Assembly (NCBI GenBank): GCA_937931645.1
Contig: CALHAR010000009.1
Span: forward strand, 154,626-218,625
Source: an uncultured Alphaproteobacteria bacterium
GTDB lineage: Bacteria > Pseudomonadota > Alphaproteobacteria > Micavibrionales > Micavibrionaceae
Direction of reading: 5' to 3'
DNA: 64,000 nt
Within the stretch, counting starts at the first letter, position 1; each line of letters begins with the position of its first letter. Of this stretch, positions 8,990 to 18,145 are shown piece by piece. The notes beneath the pieces were generated by a model. That model had not been told where the DNA came from. It saw only the letters and a program-made list of their open reading frames with translations, and made no database searches. The position numbers and the translations under genes were made by a program.

Positions 8990-9652
8990 ATGACAAATTT
9001 CCTCATAAAAAAAATATCTAAAGAACGTTGGGCCACTTACGAAAAGTTGAGTAAAAACAGTAGGGTAGGTGCTGAAGAGCTTTATAAAAGAAATCTAGTT
9101 TATAGCAAAGAACTATATGTAATTTTAGCGGGATTAGAAGTGTTAATTCGTAATAATTTTCACGAGAAATTGAGCTTGCATTTTAAGAGAGATGATTGGT
9201 TATCAGAGGATATAGATCAAAAATTTTTTGGTTTTATTCATCAAAGACAACTTAAAAAAGCTATTAAGGACTTAACTAAAAATAAAAAAAACGGGTACAT
9301 AATTCCTGATTTAATAGCAGAATTAAATTTTGGATTTTGGATACATCTAACAAACGCTCCTTACGAACAAAAATTTTGGATACCTGCATTGCGTCATTGT
9401 TTTCCACATAAGTTAGGGGCACCAATTCGCTCTGATGTAGAGAGTCGACTTAAGCAATCACTCAAGTTAAGAAATAAAATTGCACATTTAGAGCCAATTA
9501 TTAAAAATGAGTTTCAGTTAATTCAAGCTTATCAAAATGCTTACGATTTAATGTCGTGGATATGCCCTAAAACAGCTGATTGGTTTAATGATATTAGTAA
9601 TTTTAGAGAAGTATGGAATAGTTATAATAAAAAGGGATTAAAAAATGACTGA
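8990..9652 (+). CDS. AbiF/Abi_2-type HEPN toxin (abortive infection)
   Basis: A 220-residue protein of the Abi_2/AbiF type. The first helical part has LEVLIRNNFHEKL (residues 49-61), then NFGFWIHL (113-120), and the C-terminal HEPN RNase motif Rx4H is in LRNKIAHLEPI (Arg161, His166), all in the order seen in this family. HEPN proteins of this kind cleave RNA and stop growth on phage infection; AbiF has been linked to the ancestry of Cas13. The ATG at 8990 is preferred, while one at 8951 would add 13 residues. The gene is clearly more AT-rich than its neighbours, overlaps the next gene by 8 nt and interrupts a fatty-acid operon, which points to acquisition by transfer. Confidence 0.85.
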   Translation: MTNFLIKKISKERWATYEKLSKNSRVGAEELYKRNLVYSKELYVILAGLEVLIRNNFHEKLSLHFKRDDWLSEDIDQKFFGFIHQRQLKKAIKDLTKNKKNGYIIPDLIAELNFGFWIHLTNAPYEQKFWIPALRHCFPHKLGAPIRSDVESRLKQSLKLRNKIAHLEPIIKNEFQLIQAYQNAYDLMSWICPKTADWFNDISNFREVWNSYNKKGLKND

Positions 9653-12080
9653 GATTAAAAAAGTAGCCGTTATTGGTGCAGGTGTGATGGGAAGCGGGAT
9701 TGCGGCGCAAATTGCGAATGCAGGATTGCCCGTGGTTCTGCTTGATATTGTGCCTAAAGATGCCGAAGATCGTAATGTGATCGCGAAAGGCGCGGTGGCT
9801 AAAATGCTGAAAACTGATCCTGCACCTTTCATGTCAAAACGCAATGCAAAGCTGATTGAGGTCGGTAATCTTGAAGATGATTTAGAAAAAATCAGCGATT
9901 GTGATTGGATTGTTGAAGTTGTCTTGGAAGATTTAAAAATCAAACATGCTACTTACGAAAAAATTCAAAAGCATCGTAAAAAAGGTTCTATCGTTACATC
10001 CAATACATCGACTATTCCATTGGCTAAACTATCAGAAGGTCAGCCAGAAGAATTTGTTAAAGATTTCATGATTACGCATTTCTTTAACCCCCCACGTTAT
10101 ATGCGCCTTCTTGAAGTTATTAGCAGTGATAAAACTAATAAAGACGCGCTACAAACTATTACAAATTTCTGTGATGTGAAGCTTGGTAAGGGTGTCGTTC
10201 ATTGTAAAGATACGCCTGGATTTATCGTGAATCGTCTGCTGGTATTTTGGATGCAAACCGCGTTGAATGTCGCGGTGGAAGATAATGTCCCGCTGGAGGT
10301 GGCTGACGCGGTGATGGGTAAACCTATTGGCGTCCCAAAGACAGCGGTCTTTGGGTTGATTGATTTGGTAGGGGTGGACTTAATGCCTTACCTTGCTAAT
10401 TCAATGCTCGCCAATTTACCGCAGGATGATGAATATAGAAAAATTTATTCGGACTATCCTTTTGTTGGGCAGATGATTGAAGCGGGTTATAACGGCCGTA
10501 AAGGTAAGGGCGGTTTTTATCGTCTTAATCCTGACGCCCCTAAAGGTACAAAAGAAAAACAAACGTTAGAGCTTGACCCAAAGAAGTTTGAGGAAGGTCA
10601 GTATCGCAAAAGCAACAAACAAAAATTAGAGTCTGTGAAGGCGGGTAAAAAAGGTTTGCGCGCCGTTGTTGAAACTGACGACATTGGTGGTCATTACGCG
10701 TGGAAAGTTTTGAGCCAAACACTGGCTTATGCCGCCTCGCTTGTGCCGCAAATTGCGGATGATATTGCGCGTGTTGATGAGGCGATGCGCCTTGGGACAA
10801 ATTGGAAAAAGGGGCCTTTTGAGATGATTGACGCCCTTGGGTCTGAGGAAATAAGCGGCCCTAAATGGTTTGCTGATAAGCTTAAAGAAGAAGGAATTGA
10901 TGTTCCTCCATTGTTGGAAGCTGTTGGTGACGGTGCGTTCTATAAGGTTAAAAATGGTAAGTTGCAGGCCTTTGGAACAGATGGAAAATACCATGATGTT
11001 AAACGCCCGGACGGCGTGTTGCTGCTGCGTGATATTAAACTGAATGCTGAACCCGTTATTAAAACGGGTAGTGCCTCTGTCTGGAATGTCGGCGATGGTG
11101 TTTTATGTGTTGAATTTACAGGTAAAATGAATGCGTTGGATGACCAAGTTTTTGATGCCTACCACCAAGCTATAAAGCTAATCGGTGATGGATCAAAAGA
11201 ATATAAGGCGATGGTGATTTATAATGAAGGGTCACATTTTAGCGCAGGTGCGAATTTAGGCCTCGCTATCTTTGCGATGAATATTGCGATGTGGCCACAA
11301 ATCGAAGCCCTCGTTTCTGGTGGTCAAAAAGTCTATAAAGCCTTGAAATACGCGCCTTTCCCGGTTGTTTCTGCGCCCAGTGGTATGGCCTTAGGTGGCG
11401 GATGTGAAATTCTTTTACATTCCGACCACGTTCAGGCACATGCCGAAACCTATACTGGTTTGGTTGAAGTTGGGGTTGGTTTAATCCCAGGGTGGGGTGG
11501 CTGTAAAGAAATGGTGCTGCGTTATCAGGAAGAAGAACGCGCAAATTATGATAAGGCCGTTGGCGGCGTCACGGGTGAAAAGAAAATCTGGTTCTCACCT
11601 AAAAACACCCCTATGGGGGCGGTGCGTAAAGCGTTCGAAACGATTGCTTTGGCTAAGGTTGCAAAATCTGCACAAGAAGCAAAAGAAGTTCGTTACCTAA
11701 AAGACACAGATGGTATCACGATGAATCGTGACCGTTTGTTATTTGATGCAAAACAAAAAGCGTTAGAGCTATCTAAAAATTATGAAGTGCCTTCTCCTGA
11801 AGAAGCTATTCGTCTTCCTGGTGCGACTGGAAAATTGGCGTTAGATATGGCGGTGGCGGACTTGGTTAAGTCTGGTAAGGCCACGCCTTATGATGTCACA
11901 GTGTCTAGCGCGGTGGCGAATGTCTTAAGTGGCGGTGATAAAGCCGATTGGACAACGCCCCTTCATGAAGATGATCTTTATAAGTTGGAACGCGATGAGT
12001 TCATGAAGCTTATTCGCCATGAAGGCACCCAAAAACGTGTTGAACACATGCTGACGACGGGTAAGCCTTTAAGGAACTAA
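9645..12080 (+). CDS. 3-hydroxyacyl-CoA dehydrogenase / enoyl-CoA hydratase (FadN type)
   Basis: An 811-residue multifunctional beta-oxidation enzyme with the dehydrogenase first and the hydratase last, as in FadN rather than FadB/FadJ. The NAD site GAGVMGSG is at about residues 11-18. The catalytic region ITHFFNPPRYMRLLEV and the KDTPGFIVNR segment follow, then a second C-terminal 3HCDH-like part. The crotonase domain from about residue 465 includes HFSAGANLG and GMALGGGCEILLHSD. It forms the operon with the thiolase at 7487. A bidirectional-type terminator follows at 12104. Confidence 0.93.
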   Translation: MTEIKKVAVIGAGVMGSGIAAQIANAGLPVVLLDIVPKDAEDRNVIAKGAVAKMLKTDPAPFMSKRNAKLIEVGNLEDDLEKISDCDWIVEVVLEDLKIKHATYEKIQKHRKKGSIVTSNTSTIPLAKLSEGQPEEFVKDFMITHFFNPPRYMRLLEVISSDKTNKDALQTITNFCDVKLGKGVVHCKDTPGFIVNRLLVFWMQTALNVAVEDNVPLEVADAVMGKPIGVPKTAVFGLIDLVGVDLMPYLANSMLANLPQDDEYRKIYSDYPFVGQMIEAGYNGRKGKGGFYRLNPDAPKGTKEKQTLELDPKKFEEGQYRKSNKQKLESVKAGKKGLRAVVETDDIGGHYAWKVLSQTLAYAASLVPQIADDIARVDEAMRLGTNWKKGPFEMIDALGSEEISGPKWFADKLKEEGIDVPPLLEAVGDGAFYKVKNGKLQAFGTDGKYHDVKRPDGVLLLRDIKLNAEPVIKTGSASVWNVGDGVLCVEFTGKMNALDDQVFDAYHQAIKLIGDGSKEYKAMVIYNEGSHFSAGANLGLAIFAMNIAMWPQIEALVSGGQKVYKALKYAPFPVVSAPSGMALGGGCEILLHSDHVQAHAETYTGLVEVGVGLIPGWGGCKEMVLRYQEEERANYDKAVGGVTGEKKIWFSPKNTPMGAVRKAFETIALAKVAKSAQEAKEVRYLKDTDGITMNRDRLLFDAKQKALELSKNYEVPSPEEAIRLPGATGKLALDMAVADLVKSGKATPYDVTVSSAVANVLSGGDKADWTTPLHEDDLYKLERDEFMKLIRHEGTQKRVEHMLTTGKPLRN

Positions 12081-12103
12081 TCAAGTTACGGTTATAGGAT
12101 AAT

Positions 12104-12133
12104 AAAAAAGCGAGGTATGAAGCCCCGCTTTTT
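12104..12133 (+). terminator. Rho-independent terminator after the beta-oxidation operon
   Basis: An 11-bp stem with one mismatch (AAAAAGCGAGG against CCCCGCTTTTT) with a loop of 7 nt. It carries A-rich and T-rich flanks, so it can serve both the fadN-type gene on the plus strand and the lipoprotein gene arriving from the right. Confidence 0.75.
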
Positions 12134-12155
12134 AAATCCTTTATTAAACCAGATA

Positions 12156-12458
12156 TTATTTAGTGATTTGTCTAAATGCTGGTTCTGCATCACGTATGAT
12201 TTGTGTGTCCACAATTACAGGCTCTGGTGCAGGGGCTGGCGCCGGTGCAGGAGCGGGAGCCGCAACAACAGGAGCTGGCGCCGGTGCAGGAGTAGGAGCA
12301 ACAACAACCTTACGGTCCGCTCTTATTGTTCTTTCTTCTGTATATGGGCCACCACGGTCGCATTTGTCTAATTCATCATGACATGTTGGTAGGCCACCAC
12401 AAGCGCTTAGGCTTAAGGCTGCTCCTGCCACTAATAATAGTGCTAAATTTTTTTTCAT
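12156..12458 (-). CDS. Small Ala-Pro-rich lipoprotein
   Basis: A 100-residue lipoprotein: signal peptide of about 19 residues, then the lipobox LSAC. The mature part has three further Cys residues and an Ala-Pro repeat (about residues 55-80) of the kind that spans the periplasm or cell wall. At DNA level the tract holds two near-identical 22-nt copies around 12232 and 12270. AGAGG lies 8 nt before the ATG. Probably a structural envelope lipoprotein; no known family recognised. Confidence 0.75.
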   Translation of the reverse strand: MKKNLALLLVAGAALSLSACGGLPTCHDELDKCDRGGPYTEERTIRADRKVVVAPTPAPAPAPVVAAPAPAPAPAPAPEPVIVDTQIIRDAEPAFRQITK

Positions 12459-12476
12459 AATATTATCCTCTTTAAG

Positions 12477-12513
12477 TTAAAAAAATGTATCCCTCACGAA
12501 CAAGGGATACATT
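12477..12513 (-). terminator. Rho-independent terminator of the M32-like gene
   Basis: A perfect 11-bp stem (12484-12494 with 12503-12513, 8-nt loop) followed on the minus strand by seven T residues. It sits 28 nt after the stop of the minus-strand M32 homologue. Confidence 0.85.
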
Positions 12514-12541
12514 ATAGAAAGAAAGCTTAATTTTCAAGTAT

Positions 12542-14116
12542 TTACCGCTTTGCGCTTAAATATCGACGTTCCAAATGTTTTAATAAGGCATCAGAATTCA
12601 GCTCTTGGCCTGTAAGATTTTTAATGGTCTCAAACGTCCCCTGGCTGCGCCCTGTGTCATGGATATTGGTTTTTATCCAATCACCAATAACGCCCAAGTT
12701 TCCTTGTTGGATTTGCGTCGGTAGATCTTCAATTTGTTCGTAAAGCGTTTCATGTAACTGCGCCGCAATAATGTGTGACAATGTATTGGTTGGGATAAAG
12801 CCAAAACGACCTGTAAACCAATCTGGATTTTGTAATGCGCCTTCGGATAATGTTGTAGGTTCTGATCCTAAAAGTTCTTTGCTTTCAGCGTTCCATCTTT
12901 CGGGAATATCCTTAACTTCCAAATCACCATTAATCAGGTCACGCTCAATTCTATAGCGTAAAATATCATGAAAAATTTTGCTTAATTCATCGGCATTATT
13001 CCGTAACGTTGTTTGGTTAATAATTTTCTTCAACTTATATAAGTTTTCTGGCTCAAAAGATTTATTTTTGAACTGGCGGAAAACCCCTTCGGCACGAACC
13101 GAAATAAAATCAAAGAATTGTGGGGTGCGACCAATGATTGTTTCATACAGCAAGCTTAAGCTGTTCAACATAATGGCACCTTGGTCTTGTCCGACTGGTT
13201 GTGTAATCCAATCTTCTGGTAGGTTTTGATAGTAAAGCCCACGTGCCCCCTGATAGAGAGTATCTTCGAGTGAATCGAGGAAGTTATTACTGTCACCGCA
13301 ACGTACCAAGATACGTACATCTTCAGGGTTTCCGCCGGTCATAGGTGATAAGTTGGATACATATAACCCACCACGTTCGAAGTCAAAGCCCATCATTTCA
13401 AGCACAGTGCGGTTTAACCACATTTGATCTGCTTTAGAGAAGTCCCCATCTAATGGAATACCTTTTTCTTCAGTTTTTTGTTTTTCTAAAGATTCTGCGT
13501 ATAATTTTTTTAATGGTTCTAATAATCCATCATATAGCTCGTCCATTTGACGGTCTGAAATATCGCTGGCATAACCAATAAGAAGCGCGCGATAGGGTGT
13601 CGGTGTATTAAACTTCTTTTGTTTTAAGGCAGCAATCTTTCTATAAAGATCGACAACTTTTTCAATATAAGGTTGCGCCTCTTCCCAACTATTTTTCTTC
13701 ATGGCGGCAGCGTGTAATTTACGCCCTTCATTGGCAACACGAACGGACGCAATATAAAGCTCAGGCGGTAGAGCCGATAAATGTGAATGGATACGGCGCA
13801 TTTCTTCTAAATTGGCTTTATCCATTTCCTCCCAATTATCTGGATTTTTCGCCGCTTCTGCCTCTACTTTATCTAATAAATTAGTGACGGTTGGTGTTGT
13901 GCTTTCGGCATAAATTCGTTTTGTAATTGACGAGATATCATTGATGCGGCGGTTTAAACTGCCTGCTGGCATGGCGGTCATCATATCTATTGCCAATGTG
14001 TTACGGATAGAGAACATTGTATTTAGGTTTGAAAAGTAAAATTTCAAATCATTATATCCCGCCACTGGTTCTGTTACGCTTGTAAGATTGGCGTTTGTAT
14101 TATTGGAATCCGTCAT
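12542..14116 (-). CDS. M32 carboxypeptidase (Taq) homologue lacking the zinc site
   Basis: A 524-residue protein that follows the M32 thermostable carboxypeptidase layout: the helical N-terminal half, a DVRI..R segment (266-272), the metal-site helix, then FGFIPTNTL..IIAAQL, W-x-x-x-NIH and TGQELN..ALLKHLERRYL. Where M32 enzymes have HExxH, this protein reads YQGAR (288-292). The following HES-type glutamate motif reads DQG (311-313). All zinc ligands are therefore missing, so peptidase activity is not expected. Length and frame are intact, which suggests a retained non-catalytic role rather than a dying gene. The terminator at 12477 ends its transcript. Confidence 0.85.
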   Translation of the reverse strand: MTDSNNTNANLTSVTEPVAGYNDLKFYFSNLNTMFSIRNTLAIDMMTAMPAGSLNRRINDISSITKRIYAESTTPTVTNLLDKVEAEAAKNPDNWEEMDKANLEEMRRIHSHLSALPPELYIASVRVANEGRKLHAAAMKKNSWEEAQPYIEKVVDLYRKIAALKQKKFNTPTPYRALLIGYASDISDRQMDELYDGLLEPLKKLYAESLEKQKTEEKGIPLDGDFSKADQMWLNRTVLEMMGFDFERGGLYVSNLSPMTGGNPEDVRILVRCGDSNNFLDSLEDTLYQGARGLYYQNLPEDWITQPVGQDQGAIMLNSLSLLYETIIGRTPQFFDFISVRAEGVFRQFKNKSFEPENLYKLKKIINQTTLRNNADELSKIFHDILRYRIERDLINGDLEVKDIPERWNAESKELLGSEPTTLSEGALQNPDWFTGRFGFIPTNTLSHIIAAQLHETLYEQIEDLPTQIQQGNLGVIGDWIKTNIHDTGRSQGTFETIKNLTGQELNSDALLKHLERRYLSAKR

Positions 14117-14252
14117 GAAGTTTGCCCCTTAGTTATCGTGATAAGTTTTATTTATAATAAATTCATTTGTATTATAGCTTCTCTTAATCAGGTTAAGAAT
14201 GTTTTAATGTCGATGAAATAAAATAAATATCTTATTACAAGGTTATGAAAAA

Positions 14253-14489
14253 ATGTTTTGGAAGAAGAAGAAGCCTAAAAAACCAAGTCGTAAAGACATA
14301 ATAAAAAAAGCGACACAGTCTATGCAACAAAAGCGTGAAGAAATTGGTGATGAGACCTTAGACTCAATTCGAAAGGCGATCATGGATAAAGAGAATAGCG
14401 CCCTGGCAAAAGCACAAAAAGAAATTAAAAATACAGATGTTGATAAAGTCCTTGATAATCTATCCGTGTGGTTACGCGATAAGGAATAG
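14253..14489 (+). CDS. Small Lys-rich protein of unknown function
   Basis: A 78-residue, strongly charged protein. The first 12 residues are mostly Lys (MFWKKKKPKKPS) and the rest looks like two amphipathic helices. AAGG precedes the ATG. It lies 65 nt before the acyl-CoA dehydrogenase gene in the same direction and may be cotranscribed with it. No family recognised. Confidence 0.65.
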   Translation: MFWKKKKPKKPSRKDIIKKATQSMQQKREEIGDETLDSIRKAIMDKENSALAKAQKEIKNTDVDKVLDNLSVWLRDKE

Positions 14490-14553
14490 AAACATCGGTT
14501 ATTTTACCCTATAATCAATCCCACAAAAGATACTTTAAAAGAAAGAAATTTAA

Positions 14554-16332
14554 ATGCCTGTTTATTCTGCCCCGATGGAAAATATAAAATTTATTCTGCA
14601 CGATGTTTTAGGTTCAGAAAGTTTAACCGAAATTCCTGGATTTGAAGACGCAACGCCAGATCTTGTTAACCAAATTTTGGAAGAGGGCGCAAAGATTTGT
14701 GAGAACACATTATTCCCACTTAATCAAAGTGGTGATGCAGAAGGTTGTACGTGGAAAGATGGTGATGTCACAACACCCAAAGGGTTTAAAGAGGCCTATG
14801 ATGAATTTACGCAAGGCGGTTGGTGCGGCGTTTCATCAGATCCTGAATTTGGTGGTATGGGCCTGCCTGCCTTGGTGAACACGGTGATGCAGGAAATGAT
14901 TTGTTCTAGTAACTTTTCATTTGGTATGTATCCAGGCCTTTCGCAAGGGGCGTATGAAGCGCTTCATCATTTTGGAACACAGGAACAAAAAGAAACTTAT
15001 TTGCCTAAGCTGGTGACAGGGGAATGGTCAGGGACAATGTGCCTGACAGAGCCGCATTGCGGGACGGACCTTGGCCTTATCCGTACAAAAGCAGTCCCGA
15101 ATGATGATGGGTCATGCGATATCACAGGAACAAAGATTTTTATTTCTGCGGGTGAGCATGACTTAACTGAAAATATTATCCACCTTGTTTTGGCAAAGTT
15201 ACCTGACGCACCAGATGGTGTGAAAGGGATATCTCTTTTTGTTGTACCCAAATTCTTACCCGAAGATATGTCACGTAATCCAATTAATTGCGGGTCTATC
15301 GAACATAAAATGGGTATCCATGCAAACTCTACTTGTGTGATGAACTTGGAAAATGCCAAAGGCTGGCTTGTTGGTGAAAAACATAAAGGCCTAAAAGCCA
15401 TGTTTATTATGATGAACGCGGCGCGTTTGGGTGTGGCCATGCAAGGGTTAGGTATTGCAGAAGTCTCTTATCAAAATGCGTTAGCCTATGCGAAAGATCG
15501 TTTACAAATGCGCTCACTTGATGGTGAAAAATACCCTGATAAGCCTGCTGACCCTATCATTGTGCACCCTGATGTCCGCCGTATGTTACTGACGTCTAAG
15601 GCGTTTTGTGAAGGTGGTCGCGCGCTTTCTTATTGGGTGGGTATGAACTTAGATATCTCTCTACATCATCCTGATCCAGATAAAAAACAAGAAGCCGATG
15701 ATTTGGTACAACTCTTAACCCCTATTTTAAAAGCGTATCAAACGGATATGGGTTTTGAAGTATCGTCATTGGCGATGCAGGTTCATGGCGGGCATGGTTA
15801 CATCGCCGAATATGGGGTAGAGCAATATACGCGTGATGCCCGTATTGCGATGATCTATGAAGGAACAAACGGTATTCAGGCGTTGGATTTAGTGGGTCGT
15901 AAAATGGGGCAACATATGGGACGTTATTTACGTCGTTTTTTTCATCCTGTTTCAACATTTATTGAAGAAAACCAAACCAATAGTGACCTACAGGAATTTA
16001 TTTTCCCACTGGCAAAATCTTTTGCGAAGCTTCAACAAGCTACAGCAATTATTGCTCAAAAAGGCATGAAAGACCCAGTGGAAGCGGGTGCGGCCTCGGT
16101 TGACTACTTACGGCATTTTGCATTGGTGGCCATGGGCTATATGTGGATTCAAATGGCAAAAGTTGCACAAGAGAAATTAGCAGAAGGCGTAGATAATAAA
16201 AAATTCTATGAATCTAAAATTAAAACAGCGCGCTTTTTCTTTGCCCGTATGTTGCCTGAATCAGATTGGCACTTCAAAGCGGTGATGGCAGGTAAAGATA
16301 GTTTAATGGAATTAAACGAAGACGAATTTTAA
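14554..16332 (+). CDS. Acyl-CoA dehydrogenase
   Basis: A 592-residue FAD-dependent acyl-CoA dehydrogenase of the longer type with an N-terminal MPVYSAP extension and an extra C-terminal domain. It performs the first oxidation of acyl-CoA in beta-oxidation. The family signatures are present: MCLTEPHCGTDLG, the FAD contact IFISAGEHD, MNAARLGVAMQG, and IYEGTNGIQALDLVGRK, which holds the catalytic glutamate. The chain-length preference cannot be read from sequence. It works with the thiolase and FadN-type enzyme encoded 2.5 kb upstream. panC starts 7 nt after its stop. Confidence 0.93.
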   Translation: MPVYSAPMENIKFILHDVLGSESLTEIPGFEDATPDLVNQILEEGAKICENTLFPLNQSGDAEGCTWKDGDVTTPKGFKEAYDEFTQGGWCGVSSDPEFGGMGLPALVNTVMQEMICSSNFSFGMYPGLSQGAYEALHHFGTQEQKETYLPKLVTGEWSGTMCLTEPHCGTDLGLIRTKAVPNDDGSCDITGTKIFISAGEHDLTENIIHLVLAKLPDAPDGVKGISLFVVPKFLPEDMSRNPINCGSIEHKMGIHANSTCVMNLENAKGWLVGEKHKGLKAMFIMMNAARLGVAMQGLGIAEVSYQNALAYAKDRLQMRSLDGEKYPDKPADPIIVHPDVRRMLLTSKAFCEGGRALSYWVGMNLDISLHHPDPDKKQEADDLVQLLTPILKAYQTDMGFEVSSLAMQVHGGHGYIAEYGVEQYTRDARIAMIYEGTNGIQALDLVGRKMGQHMGRYLRRFFHPVSTFIEENQTNSDLQEFIFPLAKSFAKLQQATAIIAQKGMKDPVEAGAASVDYLRHFALVAMGYMWIQMAKVAQEKLAEGVDNKKFYESKIKTARFFFARMLPESDWHFKAVMAGKDSLMELNEDEF

Positions 16333-16339
16333 TTTTTTA

Positions 16340-17164
16340 ATGTCTGCTTATCAAATAAAAACGTTAGAAGATTTACAAACGTGGCGAAAAGATTTATCGG
16401 CACAAAACAAAACTATTTCTTTCGTCCCAACAATGGGCGCGTTACATAACGGTCACTTATCTTTGGTGAAAGAAGGCTTTAAACATGCCGATAACGTCAT
16501 TGCCAGTATCTTTGTTAATCCGACGCAATTTGCTCCCGGTGAGGATTTTGAATCTTACCCACGCACAATAGAAGATGACATTAAAAAACTTGAAAACCTA
16601 GGTGTACAGGCGGTTTGGTTACCAAATACCGATGATATTTACCCCGATGGCGTACAATCAGATATTTATATTGAAGGTGTTTCAGAGCCTTTGGATGGTG
16701 AATTCAGGCCTCATTTTTTTGGCGGTGTGGCAACCGTTGTTGCACGATTATTCCGCCTTGTTAGTCCAGATGTTGCGCTATTTGGAGAAAAAGATTTTCA
16801 ACAGTTACAAGTCATTAAGAAAATGGTGAGAGAGCAAAGCATCCCTATAAAAATTATCGGTGTGCCTATAGAGCGTGATGAACATGGTTTGGCTTTATCG
16901 TCACGAAATGTTTATTTAAATGATGAAGAATATAAAATAGCCATCCAACTTAATAAAGTTTTAAAAAATATGGCAGACGGTCATTTAAATGAAATAGCGG
17001 CTATTGATAAATTATTAGAGATTGGTTTTGATGAAATTGATTATTGTACGGCACGAAATTCCAAAACGTTAGGAACAGAAAATCCGGATCGGGTTTTTGC
17101 GGCCGTGTGGCTGAATAAAGGTTTGGGTAAAACCAGATTAATTGATAATATAAAAATGAAATAA
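16340..17164 (+). CDS. panC: Pantothenate synthetase
   Basis: PanC joins pantoate and beta-alanine using ATP, the last step of pantothenate synthesis and so the source of coenzyme A. The signature FVPTMGALHNGHLSLV is at about residues 29-44. FVNPTQFAPGEDFESYPR, FGEKDFQQL and LALSSRN follow in the family order. Length 274 is normal. It is 7 nt behind the acyl-CoA dehydrogenase and 14 nt before the SCP2 gene, so this lipid/CoA-related set is probably one operon. Confidence 0.96.
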   Translation: MSAYQIKTLEDLQTWRKDLSAQNKTISFVPTMGALHNGHLSLVKEGFKHADNVIASIFVNPTQFAPGEDFESYPRTIEDDIKKLENLGVQAVWLPNTDDIYPDGVQSDIYIEGVSEPLDGEFRPHFFGGVATVVARLFRLVSPDVALFGEKDFQQLQVIKKMVREQSIPIKIIGVPIERDEHGLALSSRNVYLNDEEYKIAIQLNKVLKNMADGHLNEIAAIDKLLEIGFDEIDYCTARNSKTLGTENPDRVFAAVWLNKGLGKTRLIDNIKMK

Positions 17165-17178
17165 CAAAAGGAAATACC

Positions 17179-17481
17179 ATGTCGCTAGAATCTATAACTG
17201 AGAATATTAAATCAAAAATGGCTCTGGCGGCTGGTTTGGACGCTAAAGTAAAATTTGATTTTGGTGATGATGGCCTTATCCATGTTGATGCCACGCAAAG
17301 CCCGCCAGAGGTGAGCCATGATGATAATGACGCGGATTGTACCTTAAAATGCTCTATTGAAACTTTTCAAGGCTTCATTGATGGCACGGCGGATCCGACC
17401 ATGGCGTTTATGATGGGTAAGCTTAAAGTTGATGGATCAATGGGTTTGGCAATGAAGCTAAATTCTATCATTGAAGATTAA
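17179..17481 (+). CDS. SCP2 sterol-binding-domain protein
   Basis: A 100-residue stand-alone SCP2 domain. It has the usual beta-rich core, the D-C-T-L-K-C-S strand, and a C-terminal helix from FMMGKLKVDGSMGLAMKL. Such proteins bind fatty acyl or acyl-CoA ligands. AAAGGAAA precedes the ATG. Position behind acyl-CoA dehydrogenase and panC fits a role in handling acyl-CoAs. Confidence 0.92.
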   Translation: MSLESITENIKSKMALAAGLDAKVKFDFGDDGLIHVDATQSPPEVSHDDNDADCTLKCSIETFQGFIDGTADPTMAFMMGKLKVDGSMGLAMKLNSIIED

Positions 17482-17494
17482 AAACTTACTTTAA

Positions 17495-18100
17495 CTATAA
17501 ATAACTTTTAATCACATCAATCATTTGTTCAATCGTATCATCAGTTTTAAAGATACGAATCAAACTATTATCAGGTCCCATGAAATAGATAAAAGATGAA
17601 TGATCCATCGTGTAATCATTCATGCCTTCTTCTTGTACTTTTGCGGCATATATCTTATAGGCTTTTTTGACAATATCTGTTTGTTCCGTTGTGCCGGTCA
17701 GGCCTATTAAGCGTGGATGAAATAAGCCAACATAATCTTTCATGGTGGCAACATTATCGCGTTCAGGGTCAACGGTAATAAAGATGGGTTGTATGGTATT
17801 ACCTTTATCTCCTAATTCCTTTAAAACGCTGGAAATACGCTGTAACTCTGTTGGACAGATGGCTGGACAATAGGTAAAGCCAAAATAAATAAGGCGATAT
17901 TGATTATCAAAATTAGCTTGGGTGACGGTTTCTCCCAAGTGATTTTTCAAGGTAAAGTCGCCACCAAAGTTTTTGGCAACAACAGAATTTTTATGAGCGG
18001 CGGCAGTTTCATCTTTTATTTGATAAGCGGCAATAGCTCCAGCAAGGGCAACGCCAATAAGAACTGTTATAAATAATCTGATAATACGTTTTTTTGTCAT
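17495..18100 (-). CDS. SCO1/SenC copper chaperone
   Basis: A 201-residue protein with one N-terminal membrane anchor (about residues 8-26) and a periplasmic thioredoxin-like domain. The copper ligands are visible: CPAIC (Cys78 and Cys82) and the distal His167 in TMDHSSF. SCO proteins deliver copper to the CuA centre of cytochrome oxidase. It converges on the SCP2 gene with a gap of 13 nt and is 45 nt beyond the phoH-like gene on the same strand. Confidence 0.94.
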   Translation of the reverse strand: MTKKRIIRLFITVLIGVALAGAIAAYQIKDETAAAHKNSVVAKNFGGDFTLKNHLGETVTQANFDNQYRLIYFGFTYCPAICPTELQRISSVLKELGDKGNTIQPIFITVDPERDNVATMKDYVGLFHPRLIGLTGTTEQTDIVKKAYKIYAAKVQEEGMNDYTMDHSSFIYFMGPDNSLIRIFKTDDTIEQMIDVIKSYL

Positions 18101-18145
18101 GCAGTTTTATACCGCATGACACTGTAAATTTAAAGAGTAAGGTTT

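Noticed and set aside
12163..12381. Gly/Ala-rich plus-strand frame
   Set aside because: Mirror of the Ala-Pro repeat of the minus-strand lipoprotein, which has a lipobox and a ribosome site.
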